From Deltaproteobacteria bacterium (lineage in GTDB: Bacteria; Desulfobacterota; Desulfomonilia; UBA1062), in assembly GCA_023230665.1 (NCBI GenBank), contig JALNWY010000053.1, positions 1-18,574 of the forward strand: a DNA stretch of 18,574 bases, given 5' to 3'. A program made the translations under genes and the position numbers. Below, one piece after another: positions 17,640-18,574 of this stretch. A model generated the notes under the pieces. It had not been told where the DNA came from and did not search any database. It worked only from the letters and a program-made list of their open reading frames with translations. Each line of letters begins with the position of its first letter. The stretch's first letter is position 1.

Positions 17640-18047
17640 ATGGCGTATAACAAGCCGCTGCCACGGGTAAACGGCGACAACCAGGAGTTCTGGGAAGGAT
17701 GCAGAAACCACGAACTAAAGTTTCAGCAGTGTGCTTCGTGCGGACATATCCGGTTCCCTGCGTCCCTTGTATGCCCAAAGTGCCTGTGCAGTGATTTTCA
17801 GTCGATCGTATCAACCGGGACCGGGAAGGTATATACGTATGCAGTGTATCACGTCGCATTTCATCAGGGTTTCCTGGAGGATCTCCCCTATGTGGTCGCC
17901 GTGGTGGAGCTCCAGGAAGGGCCGCGGCTCCTGACGAACATCGTGGGATGCTCGCCTGAGGAGGTCTCCTGCGAGATGCCTGTCACCGTAGCATGGGAGA
18001 ATGTCACGCCCGATATAAGCCTGCCGATGTTTAAGCCCCTGATATGA
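17640..18047 (+). CDS. DUF35 zinc-ribbon/OB-fold protein, thiolase partner
   Basis: A 135-aa protein with the two-part DUF35 layout: an N-terminal helix (DNQEFWEGCRNHELKFQQC), a rubredoxin-like zinc ribbon with Cys31, Cys34, Cys45 and Cys48, and an OB-fold (about 55-135, with TGTGKVYTYAVYHVAF and LPYVVAVVELQEGPRLLTNIVG). Such proteins bridge or channel CoA substrates in thiolase and HMG-CoA synthase complexes, and BbsA of the BbsAB thiolase is a comparable partner. ATG 17640 begins 2 nt after the thiolase stop, with GGAGG (17627-17631) inside the thiolase end, so the pair is coupled. Its intactness suggests that the thiolase is, or recently was, functional. Confidence 0.92.
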   Translation: MAYNKPLPRVNGDNQEFWEGCRNHELKFQQCASCGHIRFPASLVCPKCLCSDFQSIVSTGTGKVYTYAVYHVAFHQGFLEDLPYVVAVVELQEGPRLLTNIVGCSPEEVSCEMPVTVAWENVTPDISLPMFKPLI

Positions 18048-18172
18048 CGATCATTCCCGAACAAATCGTGAGAGCTGCCCCTATGAGGTATATAGCCTGG
18101 ATCCCCGCCGACTCATAACGATAATAGTAGCTAAGACTCGATCTGACAGGTGGTCTCCTTTGTGAAGTTCTG

Positions 18173-18245
18173 GTCGGGTAGACCGGGCGGTTGCCCAACC
18201 CGGCCCCCCACGGATCCGGACGTGCGGCTTTCCCGCATCCGGCTC
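18173..18245 (-). ncRNA. Group II intron domains V and VI (3' end)
   Basis: On the minus strand, 18245-18212 is a 34-nt domain V: it opens with GAGCCGG, has the AGC triad, a GAAA loop, and the pairing strand GCCGCACGTCCGGATCC. Domain VI follows (18211-18173), a GC-rich stem whose 3' side reads CTACCCGAC with an unpaired A seven nt from the end as the candidate branch point, and ends in AC as group II introns do. The 3' exon would begin at 18172. The intron body lies to the right but is interrupted by an insertion sequence. Confidence 0.85.
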
Positions 18246-18263
18246 TTCAGAAGCAACCATTCA

Positions 18264-18367
18264 CTACGGACGAGCCAATTTATGGACGATGACCACTGGC
18301 GGGAGAGGAAAGCGCTTGTAGATCTGATGGAACGACTCCCATACCGCCCACCTTCTCTGGGAGCGCC
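18264..18367 (-). pseudogene. C-terminal remnant of group II intron reverse transcriptase
   Basis: The minus-strand frame ending at TAG 18264, directly before domain V, reads RRWAVWESFHQIYKRFPLP and then VVIVHKLARP. The PLP...VH ending resembles the C-termini of group II intron reverse transcriptase/maturases as I remember them. The similarity ends near 18367, where an insertion-sequence end begins, so only about 33 residues remain here. Position immediately 5' of domain V supports the call. Confidence 0.6.
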
Positions 18368-18370
18368 TAG

Positions 18371-18574
18371 TACTACAGTGGTGGGGTAGAAAAACTGACA
18401 TTGAAGCCCTACATACATCTCCTGCGAGGAAATCGAAGGAGGGCGTCACGGAATGGGAGAGCAAGAACAAAGAGCAGTCAAGCAATGGCCGAAGGCATTT
18501 GACGAGATAGAGAATCGGATAGATCATGTGTTTGCCCAGTATCAAAGCAGGGAACGTGCGATACAGTATATCAA
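18371..18574 (+). mobile_element. Left end of an IS701-like insertion sequence (partial)
   Basis: The element seems to begin after CTAG (18367-18370), which fits the 4-bp YTAR target reported for the IS701 family, and starts TACTACAGTGGTGGGG. It carries a transposase start at 18453 and runs off the window. It disrupts the group II intron. The right end and target duplication are not visible, so the boundary is inferred. Confidence 0.6.
18453..18574 (+). CDS. IS701-like transposase, N-terminal fragment
   Basis: ATG 18453 follows AAGGAGGG (18436-18443) at 9 nt and opens a frame to the window edge (40 codons). The visible sequence includes WPKAFDEIENRIDHVF and RERAIQYI, resembling the start of IS701-family DDE transposases (a helix with RI...F.R.E.R.RA..Y just ahead of the catalytic domain). 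The catalytic residues lie outside the window, so activity cannot be judged. Confidence 0.65.
   Translation, partial: MGEQEQRAVKQWPKAFDEIENRIDHVFAQYQSRERAIQYI

Larger units (their letters stand above)
18048..18452. other. Mobile-DNA junction after the thiolase operon
   Basis: No intact gene. 18048-18172 is the sequence flanking the intron (its 3' exon on the minus strand) with no recognisable gene or T-tract terminator. Then come intron domains VI and V, the reverse transcriptase remnant, and the insertion-sequence end with its leader up to 18452. Confidence 0.6.

Overview
The window looks like chromosomal DNA of a GC-rich anaerobic bacterium, most likely a Desulfobacterota/deltaproteobacterial lineage. 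This rests on gene content (a thiolase paired with a DUF35 protein, an FmdE-family protein beside a FecCD-type metal importer, NikR, a GAF-domain gene next to type I GAPDH) and is inference, not a phylogenetic result.

Left part (1-7434), housekeeping. ilvD on the minus strand runs off the left edge. It is followed on the plus strand by a YjbQ-family gene, a GAF-domain gene tightly linked to gapA, and a complete carB with a clear sigma70-type promoter (TTGACT-17-TATAGT). A three-way-junction-like element ending in a T tract lies between gap and carB. Bases 7435-8060 carry no credible gene but contain an imperfect 26-nt direct repeat and competing hairpins.

Middle part (8061-11653). There is a small predicted lipoprotein, then a TetR regulator with an unusual N-terminal extension of about 135 residues behind a textbook promoter overlapped by a perfect 16-bp operator palindrome. 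A run of four hairpins follows, then a 570-aa protein that I do not recognise, closed by a strong intrinsic terminator.

Metal region (11902-16329). nikR (plus strand) converges on a minus-strand operon of FecCD permease, ATPase, periplasmic binding protein and FmdE-family protein. Permease and ATPase overlap by four bases, and the binding-protein gene starts at or just after the ATPase stop. Together they suggest a NikR-linked metal (probably nickel) uptake system. A 36-codon ORF with a strong ribosome binding site lies upstream of the operon.

Right part (16474-18574). A SCP-x/lipid-transfer-type thiolase gene reads through at full length except for one in-frame TGA at codon 87. That codon is followed by a 7-bp stem with a GG-starting loop 23 nt downstream, which resembles a bacterial SECIS element; the alternatives are a nonsense mutation or a sequencing error. 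Its DUF35 partner follows immediately. The window ends in mobile DNA: domains V and VI of a minus-strand group II intron, a short C-terminal remnant of its reverse transcriptase, and an IS701-like element inserted into it whose transposase runs off the right edge.
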